Below are positions 43,805 to 52,107 of a stretch of 52,107 nucleotides of DNA, piece by piece (positions within the stretch are counted from its first letter, which is position 1; each line of letters starts with the position of its first letter). Made by a program: the position numbers and the translations under genes. The notes under the pieces are model-generated. The model ran no database searches. It had not been told where the DNA came from and worked only from the letters and a program-made list of their open reading frames with translations. This DNA is from Cellulosilyticum sp. (GTDB taxonomy: Bacteria > Bacillota > Clostridia > Lachnospirales > Cellulosilyticaceae), in assembly GCA_015058045.1 (NCBI GenBank), contig SVDC01000025.1:8227-60333 (forward strand). The letters run 5' to 3'.

Positions 43805-45487
43805 TTAGGCTAAGTTCATTTCTTCTGTTGTAAAGCAGTAGTCTTCATCTAAGATGCTTTGTGCAATATTGGAAGCGTGATCTGAAATACGTTCAATGTT
43901 ACTTACTATATCTAAGAATAAAATACCTGCAACTGAATTACATGTATTATCTGCTAAACGTTTCATATGTTTTGAACGAAGTTTAGCTTCCATCATATCC
44001 ACTTTTTCTTCTAGAGGTAAGACTTTTCTAGCACACTCTAAGTCATTTAACTCATGACCTTGGAGGGCGTAAGCAATACTTTGAGTAGCTGCACTTGTCA
44101 TTTCTCTAAGCTCACTCACTGCTTTTTCTGAAAATGTAAGTTTTTCCTTCATCATCTCTTGGGCAATTTCAACGATATTTTCTGCATGATCCCCTACGCG
44201 TTCAATATCTGTTACGGTATGGAATAATCTTGAAACAGTTGCTTTTTCCTCTTCTGATAAGGTTACATTACTTAATTTAACTAAATAGTGGTTAATACCA
44301 CGTTGTAATTCATTAATTGTTTTTTCTCTTTCAAATACTTGTTGTATTTTCTCTTCATCTTGCTCAAAAAGTGCTTCTACTGCATCTTTTGTATTCTCCA
44401 TGGCGATATTTCCCATACGCACCACTTCTTTAACTGCATTCTCTACCGCAAATGATGGTGTTTCTAAAATACGCTCATCTAAGTGTTGAAGTTCTCTTTC
44501 TTCAACTTCAGCATCTCCATCTTTAATAAGCTTTTCAGCAAGAACTACTAATAAGCCTGCAAATGGGAAGAGTAAAATGGTATTGAGTACGTTAAACACT
44601 GTGTGTACGATACTAATTTGAGTTACATCAATTTGAAGTGCACCCACTTGTGGAATAAAGAATTTAAATGTAATAATTCCAACAATTGCAAATATAATAC
44701 TTCCAATAAAGTTAAATAAGAAGTGAATAGCTGCAGCTCTTTTTGCATTTTTAGTAGCACCAATACTTGATAAAATAGCAGTAATACAAGTACCGATATT
44801 TTGTCCTAAAATAATATAAATTGCAGAATCCCAACGAACAAGTCCTGCTAAAGCTAAGGCTTGCAGAATACCTACTGAAGCCGATGAACTTTGAATAATG
44901 GCTGTTACTCCAGCACCTGCTAAAATAGCAAGTAAAGGATTATTTCCTAATACGATGAATAAATTCTTCATTGCATCTAATTCCCTTAGAGGTTTTGCTG
45001 CATCACCCATCATATCAAGACCTAAGAATAAACCACCAAACCCAAATAAGATTTGACCAATATGTTTAACACTTTGCTTTTTACAAAAGCTAATCATTAC
45101 TACACCAATAATAATACATACTGGTGCAAGTACTGCTGGTTTTAAAAAGCTTGTCCATTCACCAAGTGAAACAATCCAAGCAGTTACTGTTGTACCAATG
45201 TTGGCACCCATAATAACGCCTACAGCTTGTTTTAGCGACATTAAGCCTGCATTAACAAACCCAACAACCATAACAGTTGTAGCAGATGAACTTTGAATCA
45301 TTGCTGTTACTGCTGCGCCTACAAGAACACCTAGAAATGGATTACTTGTAAGTACACCTAGTAAGTTTTTCATCTTGCTGCCTGCTGCTTTTTGTAGACC
45401 TTCACCCATATATTCCATACCAAACAGGAATAAACCGAAGCCCCCTAAAAAGCTTAAGGCTACATTAAGCCAATTAATATCATTCAT
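43805..45487 (-). CDS. Na+/phosphate cotransporter with PhoU-like domain (copy 1)
   Basis: This is a 560-residue membrane protein of the NptA/YjbB family (Na_Pi_cotrans, PF02690). Two inverted repeats each carry the QSSSA motif (MIQSSSATTVMVVG near 64 and IIQSSSASVGILQALALAG near 200). About eight transmembrane helices end near residue 320, followed by a cytoplasmic helical PhoU-like domain (about 345-545) containing the paired metal-binding motifs HTVTDIERVGDHAENI and DIVSNIERISDHASNIA. It moves phosphate with sodium. It is a close paralogue of the gene at 50261, on the other side of the transglutaminase operon. Confidence 0.93.
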   Translation of the reverse strand: MNDINWLNVALSFLGGFGLFLFGMEYMGEGLQKAAGSKMKNLLGVLTSNPFLGVLVGAAVTAMIQSSSATTVMVVGFVNAGLMSLKQAVGVIMGANIGTTVTAWIVSLGEWTSFLKPAVLAPVCIIIGVVMISFCKKQSVKHIGQILFGFGGLFLGLDMMGDAAKPLRELDAMKNLFIVLGNNPLLAILAGAGVTAIIQSSSASVGILQALALAGLVRWDSAIYIILGQNIGTCITAILSSIGATKNAKRAAAIHFLFNFIGSIIFAIVGIITFKFFIPQVGALQIDVTQISIVHTVFNVLNTILLFPFAGLLVVLAEKLIKDGDAEVEERELQHLDERILETPSFAVENAVKEVVRMGNIAMENTKDAVEALFEQDEEKIQQVFEREKTINELQRGINHYLVKLSNVTLSEEEKATVSRLFHTVTDIERVGDHAENIVEIAQEMMKEKLTFSEKAVSELREMTSAATQSIAYALQGHELNDLECARKVLPLEEKVDMMEAKLRSKHMKRLADNTCNSVAGILFLDIVSNIERISDHASNIAQSILDEDYCFTTEEMNLA

Positions 45488-45587
45488 TTGAATCTTCTCC
45501 TAAGTAATTTTTACAGTCAGGCTACATTTTAACATTATCCGATTTAATAGACAAGAAAAAATTAATAATTACTCGTGAAAAATTTTG

Positions 45588-47978
45588 TTAGTTTTTACTA
45601 TAAATATAGATTTTATAAATAAGTTGCCACCAAAGTCCCTTTAATTTTCCACATTTTATATACTCCAATTGGCACATCTTTTTATAAAACTGCTTCATTT
45701 CTTCTTTCTGAGTCCTCGTTATCTCTTTTTGGCTATATCTTACTTTACTATAAGTAGAGAGCATCTCTCCTATAAGCGTATCCTGGTCTTTTTGTACTTT
45801 AGTCATTCTATTTTGAAATTGTAATAAGGTCTCTCCTGCCTTTAGGCTATACCCCATTCGACCTAGAAGATACATGTTTTCTTTAAAATACATTTTATAT
45901 TGGGTTAAGTTATCTGCCTTTTTAAGCTTACTATTGTACAGTGCCAATCTAATCACTATAAAACTCATAAGTAATATAACCAATATACCTATTCCTTTGA
46001 ATAAAAATGTATCATATTTTTTATCTTCCTTAGCCTGCTCTTCTACTTGTTCAAATGTTATAATTTCTAAATCTCCTACTGTGTCTACTTCTTCAGGTGC
46101 TAATACTTGTTCTTCTATATCTTCTTGCTCCTCACTACTTTCTACTTGCCATGGATAATAGCTTACTACTTCATAACCTGCTGAAGGCTCAAATTGAATC
46201 CAACCAATACCTTCAAAATAAGCTTCCACCCAGGCATGGGCCTTATCTGTTGGTACGTTGAGTATTAGCCCCTTTTCTATCTCACTATAATCCACAATAA
46301 AACCTTCCACATATCTTGTAGGAATCCCAATTGTTCTTGCCATGACTGCCATACTAGAAGCAAAATACGTGCAATATCCCTGCCTACTCTCAAATAAAAA
46401 ATAATCAACGAAATCTTCCTGTTTGGGAACTTCTCCTGGCATTCTGGTATAAGTATAACCTTTTAAATATTGCTCAATTGCCTTGAGCTGATCATAAGTT
46501 GTTTCACATCCTTCTGTAATCTCTAACGTCAGTTTTTTAATACGTTCTGGAAGAGTTTCTGGAAGTGTCGTATAAATGTCTTGAATCATTTGACTATGCT
46601 CTTCTAACTGATAAAGTAACGTTTCTTCTTCTAGCACTTCCTCCAAAAAGGCTTTATTAATTTTTCCTTTAAAGCATTCTAAAAATGCTGCCTCATTAAT
46701 GGCCTTTGCTTCAGTATAAGAAAAATCCTCTAAACGACGTAAGTGATTCTTAAAAGTCTCTCCCTCTGTATTCATTTCAATAAAAGTAAGATGATAGCTT
46801 TGATTTTGTTTTTGCCTTTTAGGAAAAGTAATACTAGAACTTTTATAAATTGGCATTCTCTTTTCACTTAAGGTCTCTATTTCTTGCACAAAGCTTGGTA
46901 TAAATAATGTTCTCGTACGGATTTGTTCATAGCTGACCTCTAACTTATTTTCCTTCAATAGCTCTCCTGTCTCCATACCCATATTACCTTGAGTTAAACC
47001 ATAAAGCATCTCATAAGTCCTTAATTTATATTCTTCAATGCTACTCTCTTCATCATATGTACAAATCCAACTTTCTCCTGTATAGGTATCTTTATAATTT
47101 CCTGCTAAATAAATTGGATGATGTGTCTTACTATTCGGCTTAACTTGAAGCATAATCGCATCTCCTTCACCCAAGTTGCCTCCTAGTGAACTTCCTTCTT
47201 CTACCCCATAAAAGTTTAATCCGAATGTATCACTTACCCCTCCAAATCTAAACCCTATTTCTGCTTTCATATCACTTATACTATCCGTTATCTTAGCATA
47301 GCACTTATAAACCCATTGCCAACTGATTGGCTTTTCCTTTGCTGGTAATCCAACTGCTACAATCCCTATCAGTATACAAATAGGCAATATGCTAGTTGTT
47401 ACTTTCCATGATTCTTGCCCTACTTGACCATATTGTTTCATATGCTGTTTTTCTATCATAACCACGATTCCATAAACAATGAGTAATAATACACCTAACT
47501 TGGAAGCATCATGTTCTTTTATCCCCAGATAAACTAAAGTGCCCACAATCATACAGGTAAAAAACAACTTTATCCCCATAAATTTATTGCCTATATAACT
47601 TATAGTGCCTATAGATAAGATCATCAAACCACTCACTATCAGGCTATAAACTTTTTCATCACTTGCATCACTCATGTTCTTATAAAAAAAATAATGATAG
47701 GTTTCACCTACTATTAAATGAATTGTCTCTTGATAATGCCTATATACTAAATAACTCCCTATTGCTATCATACCCATTCCTATATAGAGCCACAAAGTCT
47801 TTCTATAGGAATCAATAATAAAAATACCCAGGTGTACTACTGCAGATCCTAAAATAAGAAGTACAATAGATATTTTTAGATCTAATCCATGGGCCACTAA
47901 CATGATTATACCTAAGCTGAACAAAAAACTGCTTATCAAGTCACTATGTTGTTTTTTTATTCCATCTAACTTGATCAT
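45588..47978 (-). CDS. Transglutaminase-like membrane protein (TgpA type)
   Basis: This is a 796-residue protein. Six or so N-terminal transmembrane helices (to about 215) are followed by an extracytoplasmic domain with the transglutaminase-like catalytic Cys in SRQGYCTYFASSMAVMAR (about 535), His in DKAHAWVEAYF, and the third position in WIQFEPSAGY. A C-terminal transmembrane helix (about 670-690) and a short helical tail follow. The family sits in MoxR-DUF58-TgpA operons, as here; the substrate is unknown, perhaps cell-envelope proteins or peptides. GGGAGG precedes the ATG, and the DUF58 gene ends 19 bp upstream. Confidence 0.9.
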   Translation of the reverse strand: MIKLDGIKKQHSDLISSFLFSLGIIMLVAHGLDLKISIVLLILGSAVVHLGIFIIDSYRKTLWLYIGMGMIAIGSYLVYRHYQETIHLIVGETYHYFFYKNMSDASDEKVYSLIVSGLMILSIGTISYIGNKFMGIKLFFTCMIVGTLVYLGIKEHDASKLGVLLLIVYGIVVMIEKQHMKQYGQVGQESWKVTTSILPICILIGIVAVGLPAKEKPISWQWVYKCYAKITDSISDMKAEIGFRFGGVSDTFGLNFYGVEEGSSLGGNLGEGDAIMLQVKPNSKTHHPIYLAGNYKDTYTGESWICTYDEESSIEEYKLRTYEMLYGLTQGNMGMETGELLKENKLEVSYEQIRTRTLFIPSFVQEIETLSEKRMPIYKSSSITFPKRQKQNQSYHLTFIEMNTEGETFKNHLRRLEDFSYTEAKAINEAAFLECFKGKINKAFLEEVLEEETLLYQLEEHSQMIQDIYTTLPETLPERIKKLTLEITEGCETTYDQLKAIEQYLKGYTYTRMPGEVPKQEDFVDYFLFESRQGYCTYFASSMAVMARTIGIPTRYVEGFIVDYSEIEKGLILNVPTDKAHAWVEAYFEGIGWIQFEPSAGYEVVSYYPWQVESSEEQEDIEEQVLAPEEVDTVGDLEIITFEQVEEQAKEDKKYDTFLFKGIGILVILLMSFIVIRLALYNSKLKKADNLTQYKMYFKENMYLLGRMGYSLKAGETLLQFQNRMTKVQKDQDTLIGEMLSTYSKVRYSQKEITRTQKEEMKQFYKKMCQLEYIKCGKLKGLWWQLIYKIYIYSKN

Positions 47979-47997
47979 TTTTCATTCCTCCCTTCTA

Positions 47998-49176
47998 TTA
48001 TCCTATGAGTTCCTCTAAGGAAGTCTCTGGACTAATACAGTATACTTTTACGCCAATGGCCCCTAACTTATAAATTAGTGGATGATCGTTTTCTACTGGC
48101 TCTTTTATAACATATAATAAAACAATTTGTTGTCCCTTTGCTAAAGCTGTTACTATGCCATCATACAAGTGCTCGGTAAGCATATGGGTCACCAATATAT
48201 AAAAATTCAATTTAGGATGTTTCATCATATACTGTTCTAAAACTATTGCTAAACTCTGATTCCCATTAAAATGAATCTGACCACTGCTTTGATAAAATCT
48301 ACCAAAAACTTCATCATTTAAAATATCATACTCTTGTAAGCCATTATCTTCATAACCTATGCTTACCCCAACTTTTGTAGATTGTAAATAATAAGTGATT
48401 GCTAACATAATTTCTATGATTTTATCCTCAACGGCTAGCTTACTGTAACCTTCTACTTCCACATTGGTTCGATCCATTAAAATAATATAGTTTCTTTTTA
48501 CTTCTGAACTCACTTGCCTAGTTAGAAACTCTCTTTGTCGCGCCACTGCCTTCCAATGAATATGCTTTAGCGAATCTCCAGGCTGATATCTTCTAATATC
48601 ATTTTCTAAAATCATATTTTCTGAAACATTGGCATAGTGAACCTTAGGATCTTCCTGAGTAGATAATATATTTAAGTTTTTTAGATGAATGACCTTAGGT
48701 AATACACTTAATTCTAAGCCCCACATGACTGGATAAGTTAATTTAAATAAATATAGAAAATCCATAATCTCTATTTCTTTTACACCTACATTATAATCTC
48801 CTCTATAGAAACATCTTAATGTTGTATGTAGTTTCTTTTCATCCCCTGGTAATAAGTAATATTCCGTTACCTTGTGACTTTCTTCAACCTTGCATTGCTC
48901 CGAATAAAATTTTACTTTAACATGTGTAAATGGAATAAAATCCTCATTTCTAAACACTACTTCATAAGGTAAAATTTCTCCCTTTTCAACAATTTTGCTG
49001 GGTGTATGTTGATAAAACTGTAATCGCTTATAGACATAAAAAATATATGTAAGTGATGCTAGTGGAATGCATAGACATAAATAAAATAATGTGTAACTAA
49101 TCATTCCTCCATGATAACTAACTAGTATTAGCGAGCTGATTAATAAAACCATATATAGGATTTGATTTCTCCTCAT
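47998..49176 (-). CDS. DUF58 domain-containing protein
   Basis: This is a 392-residue protein with two N-terminal transmembrane helices (about 7-45), a beta-rich middle and a C-terminal DUF58/vWA-like domain. The family signature is in the segment RRYQPGDSLKHIHWKAVARQ (about 190-210), followed by YIILMDRTN, a MIDAS-like strand. DUF58 proteins are partners of MoxR ATPases. It starts 18 bp after moxR and ends 19 bp before tgpA, so one operon is likely. GGGGG precedes the ATG. Confidence 0.92.
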   Translation of the reverse strand: MRRNQILYMVLLISSLILVSYHGGMISYTLFYLCLCIPLASLTYIFYVYKRLQFYQHTPSKIVEKGEILPYEVVFRNEDFIPFTHVKVKFYSEQCKVEESHKVTEYYLLPGDEKKLHTTLRCFYRGDYNVGVKEIEIMDFLYLFKLTYPVMWGLELSVLPKVIHLKNLNILSTQEDPKVHYANVSENMILENDIRRYQPGDSLKHIHWKAVARQREFLTRQVSSEVKRNYIILMDRTNVEVEGYSKLAVEDKIIEIMLAITYYLQSTKVGVSIGYEDNGLQEYDILNDEVFGRFYQSSGQIHFNGNQSLAIVLEQYMMKHPKLNFYILVTHMLTEHLYDGIVTALAKGQQIVLLYVIKEPVENDHPLIYKLGAIGVKVYCISPETSLEELIG

Positions 49177-49194
49177 ATTGCCCCCTTTAATCTC

Positions 49195-50130
49195 CTAAAA
49201 AATAGGCACTTTAGTATGTCCAACAATTTCTCTTAAAACTTTTTCTGCGGTACTTTTATTCATTTTAGCTTCTGAAGTTAAAACCAGTCTATGACTTAGT
49301 ACTGGTTCTACCATCTGAATAATATCATCTGGAATCACATATTCTCTATTTTCTATATATGCCTTAGCTTGTGCTGCTTTAACCAGTGCTAAAGTTGCTC
49401 TAGGACTAGCACCTAATACTAGTGCACTATGATTTCTCGTTGTCGTTACTAATTGGATAATATATTGTATTAAATCCTCATTAATCTCTATCTGCTCTAC
49501 CTCTTGCTGCATATGAATAACGGTCTGCGCATCCATAATGGGAGCTAATGTTTTTTGACTTATTTGTTTCATCTTGTATAACACCATTTCTTGTTCTGCT
49601 TGCTCTGATGGATATCCCATAGAAATCTTCATAAAAAATCGATCTAATTGAGCCTCAGGTAAATGATAGGTTCCTAAATAATCTATTGGATTTTGTGTTG
49701 CAATCACCATAAAGGGCGCTTTTAAAGGATAAGTCTTTCCATCAACAGTCACTTGTCTTTCTTCCATTGCTTCTAATAAACTGGCTTGAGTCTTTGGAGA
49801 AGTACGATTAATCTCATCAGCAAGTACAATCTGACTCATAATTGCCCCCTGACAAAATTCAAATTTCCCAGTCTGCATATTATAAATAGACATCCCTACT
49901 ATATCTGTTGGTAAAGTATCTGGCGTAAACTGAATGCGATTAAAACTACAATCTATAGAATGTGCTAACGTCTTCGCTAAGGTTGTTTTCCCAACACCAG
50001 GTACATCTTCAATAAGTAAGTGGCCCTTAGCCAATAAGGTAATTACAGCTTTCTTTACTTCTTCACCTTTACCTTTAATCTCCTTTTCAATATATTCAAT
50101 TAATGCTTTAGCATATATGGTATACTCCAT
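49195..50130 (-). CDS. MoxR-family AAA+ ATPase
   Basis: This is a 311-residue cytoplasmic ATPase. Walker A GVGKTTLAKTLAH (about 45), Walker B IVLADEINRTSPKTQASLLEAM, sensor 1 VIATQNPID and sensor 2/arginine in the GASPRATLALVKAAQA region are all intact. MoxR proteins act as chaperones that mature or remodel partners carrying vWA/DUF58 domains. It is first of the moxR-DUF58-tgpA operon, with GGAGG before the ATG. Confidence 0.94.
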   Translation of the reverse strand: MEYTIYAKALIEYIEKEIKGKGEEVKKAVITLLAKGHLLIEDVPGVGKTTLAKTLAHSIDCSFNRIQFTPDTLPTDIVGMSIYNMQTGKFEFCQGAIMSQIVLADEINRTSPKTQASLLEAMEERQVTVDGKTYPLKAPFMVIATQNPIDYLGTYHLPEAQLDRFFMKISMGYPSEQAEQEMVLYKMKQISQKTLAPIMDAQTVIHMQQEVEQIEINEDLIQYIIQLVTTTRNHSALVLGASPRATLALVKAAQAKAYIENREYVIPDDIIQMVEPVLSHRLVLTSEAKMNKSTAEKVLREIVGHTKVPIF

Positions 50131-50249
50131 CTAGTTTCCTCCATCATCTAAATTTATTTTTATTTTCCGAATTTTATATTAGTTATTTTATTACTTTTAT
50201 CCTATCTTGTCACTTCCTTTATTTTGCTTTTATAAAAAATGACAAAAAA

Positions 50250-50274
50250 ATAACCAACCTTTATAGTTGGTTAT
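50250..50274 (-). terminator. Terminator overlapping the end of copy 2
   Basis: ATAACCAAC pairs with GTTGGTTAT, followed on the minus strand by seven T. The upstream arm lies inside the last codons of the phosphate cotransporter gene, so the stop codon is in the loop. Confidence 0.85.
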
Positions 50275-51928
50275 CATCGTCTTCTGCAACTGTACGCGTT
50301 TCATCCAAAAGAAGTTGTGCAATATTTGAAGCATGGTCTGATATACGCTCTACATTGCTTACCATATCTAAATAAATAATGCCCGCAAAGGGGTTACACT
50401 CTTCTCTTGCTAGACGTTTCATATGTCTTGAACGCAATTTTTCTTCTAAGCGATCCACTTGATTTTCTAATGGTAAAGTAGCTTCCGCCATAGCCTTATC
50501 ATTATTCTCATAGGCTTTAATGGCTTTTGCAAAACATTCTAATGCTAAATCCGTAATACTCTCTAATTCTTTTTTTGCTACATCAGAAAAGCTTAAATTC
50601 TCTTTTGTTAGATTAAGCGCTAATTCAGCAATATTATCTGCATGATCACCTACGCGCTCAATATCACTTACAATATGAAAAAGCTTAGCGACTTGTATTT
50701 GATCCGTTTCTGAAATACTTGTATTAGATAGCTTAATCAAGTATTCATTTAATTTCTCCTGCAGGGTATTAATCTGCCTTTCTTTTTCAAATACTTCTTT
50801 TCCTTTATCTTCATTATGTTCAAACAATGCCTCTACTGCTGTCTGTACATTCCAACAAGCCATTTCTCCCATTCGCACCACTTCTTCAGCCGCTGTTTGA
50901 ACTGCTATATGTGGTGTTTCAAGCAGACGTTCATCTAAAAAGTATTCTTTTTCTTCTTCTTTATTAGAACCTTTGACTATAGCTTCTGCTAAACGCACCA
51001 GTACATTTCCAAATGGAAATAAAAGAATGGTATTAAGTATATTGAACACACTATGCACAATACTGATTTGTGTAACTGTGATTAAATCATTTCTAGCATT
51101 TGGAATCCATATCTGAAAAATTAGAACTGCTATAATTCCAAATATGATGGTTCCAATAAAGTTAAATAAGAAGTGAATGGCAGCTGCTCTCTTGGCATTA
51201 ACACTTCCACTAATACTAGATAAAATAGCGGTAATACAGGTCCCTATATTTTGCCCTAAAATAATATAAATTGCTGAACCCCAAGGCACTAATCCTGCTA
51301 ATGCTAATGCTTGTAAAATCCCTACAGAAGCTGAGGAGCTTTGAATAATAGCTGTTACAATCGTCCCTGTTAAAATACCTAAAATAGGATTACTACCTAG
51401 TATTAAAAATAGATTTTTGACTTCATCTAATTTACTAAGGGGTTCGGCTGCCTTGCTCATTAAATCTAGCCCTAAAAATAGACTTCCAAAACCAAATAAG
51501 ATTTGTCCTATGGATTTAACCTGATTACTTTTAAAAAACATGATTAAAATAACACCTATTACAAGAAAAATAGGAGCAAGTACACTTGGCTTTAAAAACT
51601 CTGTCCACTCTCCTAATGCTACAATCCAAGAAGTAATGGTTGTCCCAATGTTGGCACCCATAATAACCCCAACTGCTTGCCTTAAGTTTAATAAGCCAAC
51701 ATTAACAAAACCAACTACCATAACAGTAGTAGCGGATGAACTTTGTATAAGTGCTGTAACACCCGCACCAACTAAAACACCTAGGAGACGATTTTTGGTC
51801 AAAGCACCCAGGATATTTTTCATACGACTTCCTGCTGCTTTTTCTAGCCCCTCTCCCATATATTCCATACCAAATAAGAAAAGTCCAAATCCACCTATAA
51901 AGTTTAAAATTAGATTCATCCAATCCAT
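50261..51928 (-). CDS. Na+/phosphate cotransporter with PhoU-like domain (copy 2)
   Basis: This 555-residue paralogue of the gene at 43805 has the same layout: repeats LIQSSSATTVMVVG and IIQSSSASVGILQALALAG, about eight helices, then a PhoU-like domain with HIVSDIERVGDHADNI and DMVSNVERISDHASNIA. The membrane half is nearly the same as copy 1 over long stretches; the helical domain has diverged more. The ATG at 51928 follows GGGAGG at a proper distance and is preferred over the ATG ten codons upstream. It reads toward the MoxR operon but has its own terminator. Confidence 0.93.
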   Translation of the reverse strand: MDWMNLILNFIGGFGLFLFGMEYMGEGLEKAAGSRMKNILGALTKNRLLGVLVGAGVTALIQSSSATTVMVVGFVNVGLLNLRQAVGVIMGANIGTTITSWIVALGEWTEFLKPSVLAPIFLVIGVILIMFFKSNQVKSIGQILFGFGSLFLGLDLMSKAAEPLSKLDEVKNLFLILGSNPILGILTGTIVTAIIQSSSASVGILQALALAGLVPWGSAIYIILGQNIGTCITAILSSISGSVNAKRAAAIHFLFNFIGTIIFGIIAVLIFQIWIPNARNDLITVTQISIVHSVFNILNTILLFPFGNVLVRLAEAIVKGSNKEEEKEYFLDERLLETPHIAVQTAAEEVVRMGEMACWNVQTAVEALFEHNEDKGKEVFEKERQINTLQEKLNEYLIKLSNTSISETDQIQVAKLFHIVSDIERVGDHADNIAELALNLTKENLSFSDVAKKELESITDLALECFAKAIKAYENNDKAMAEATLPLENQVDRLEEKLRSRHMKRLAREECNPFAGIIYLDMVSNVERISDHASNIAQLLLDETRTVAEDDDNQL

Positions 51929-52035
51929 TTTGTGCCTCCCAAAGAACTTCTTTTCCATTAATAGAATTAGTGTGTCACAAAATATGGATTTTATAAGCTA
52001 TTCTTAAAAAAAGTAATAGCTGCTTCTTTCCTTTG

Positions 52036-52107
52036 AATAAAAAAAGGGCTGTCGTAAAATACATCCGCTCAGTCGTCTGAAAAAAGAATTTCTTCCAGAA
52101 GCAACTA
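52036..52107. other. Possible insertion-sequence end at the window edge
   Basis: The run AAAAAAAGGGCTGTCGTAAAA after 52036 resembles the terminal inverted repeat of several clostridial insertion sequences (GGGCTGTC-x-AAAA type). The rest of any element lies beyond the window, so this is a hint only. Confidence 0.25.

Overview
The window reads as chromosome of a low-GC, Gram-positive, fermentative anaerobe of the class Clostridia, most likely a Lachnospirales relative. This is inferred from the AT-rich DNA, strong AGGAGG-type ribosome sites, GTG and TTG starts, [FeFe]-hydrogenase genes, the secG-rnr-smpB-ssrA backbone and the cggR-gap-pgk-tpi-gpmI-eno operon. Nearly all genes lie on the minus strand, so the operons read from high to low coordinates.

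Layout. 1-4000: a catabolic cluster (two Gfo/Idh/MocA dehydrogenases and a sugar-phosphate isomerase/epimerase cut by the window edge) divergent from an AraC regulator. 4000-6850: a scrap of a GNAT acetyltransferase, a phosphatase built like bacterial Pnkp but with an eroded kinase domain, a DEDDh exonuclease, and a decayed IS200/IS605 element. 6860-9811: a methionine-type ABC transporter (metN-metI-metQ) followed by a LysR-type protein reduced to its DNA-binding domain. 10080-15260: a complete sugar PTS operon (antiterminator - EIICBA - HPr - EI) with a readable RAT/terminator leader. 15700-21930: a segment bounded by a copy of the tmRNA 3' end and by ssrA itself, holding a truncated Rpn nuclease, an orphan gene, a short [FeFe] hydrogenase, hydE and hydF. 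21925-33890: ssrA, smpB, an unrecognised cysteine-containing protein, an NADH oxidase with a BFD-type ferredoxin, an amidase, a heterodimeric ABC exporter, RNase R and SecG. 34020-43646: a Yip1-like membrane protein, then the glycolytic operon, in which an inserted SDR gene separates eno from gpmI. 43805-51928: two paralogous Na+/phosphate cotransporters flanking a MoxR-DUF58-transglutaminase operon.

How the genes work together. The PTS brings in sugar as sugar-phosphate. CggR, probably together with the redox sensor Rex, controls the lower glycolytic genes: a GGGACA direct repeat sits at the cggR start site and a near-consensus Rex box precedes gap. The hydrogenase and its maturases, and the NADH oxidase, would dispose of electrons or oxygen. 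SecG, RNase R, SmpB and tmRNA are secretion and ribosome-rescue housekeeping.

Most noteworthy: the ssrA-3'-end duplication around the hydrogenase genes, the kinase-dead and ligase-less Pnkp-like phosphatase, an HPr with Lys at position 46 in place of the regulatory Ser, a SecG with a long Thr/Asp/Glu-rich tail, and the Rex and CggR sites. I did not find a clearly new multi-gene defence system.
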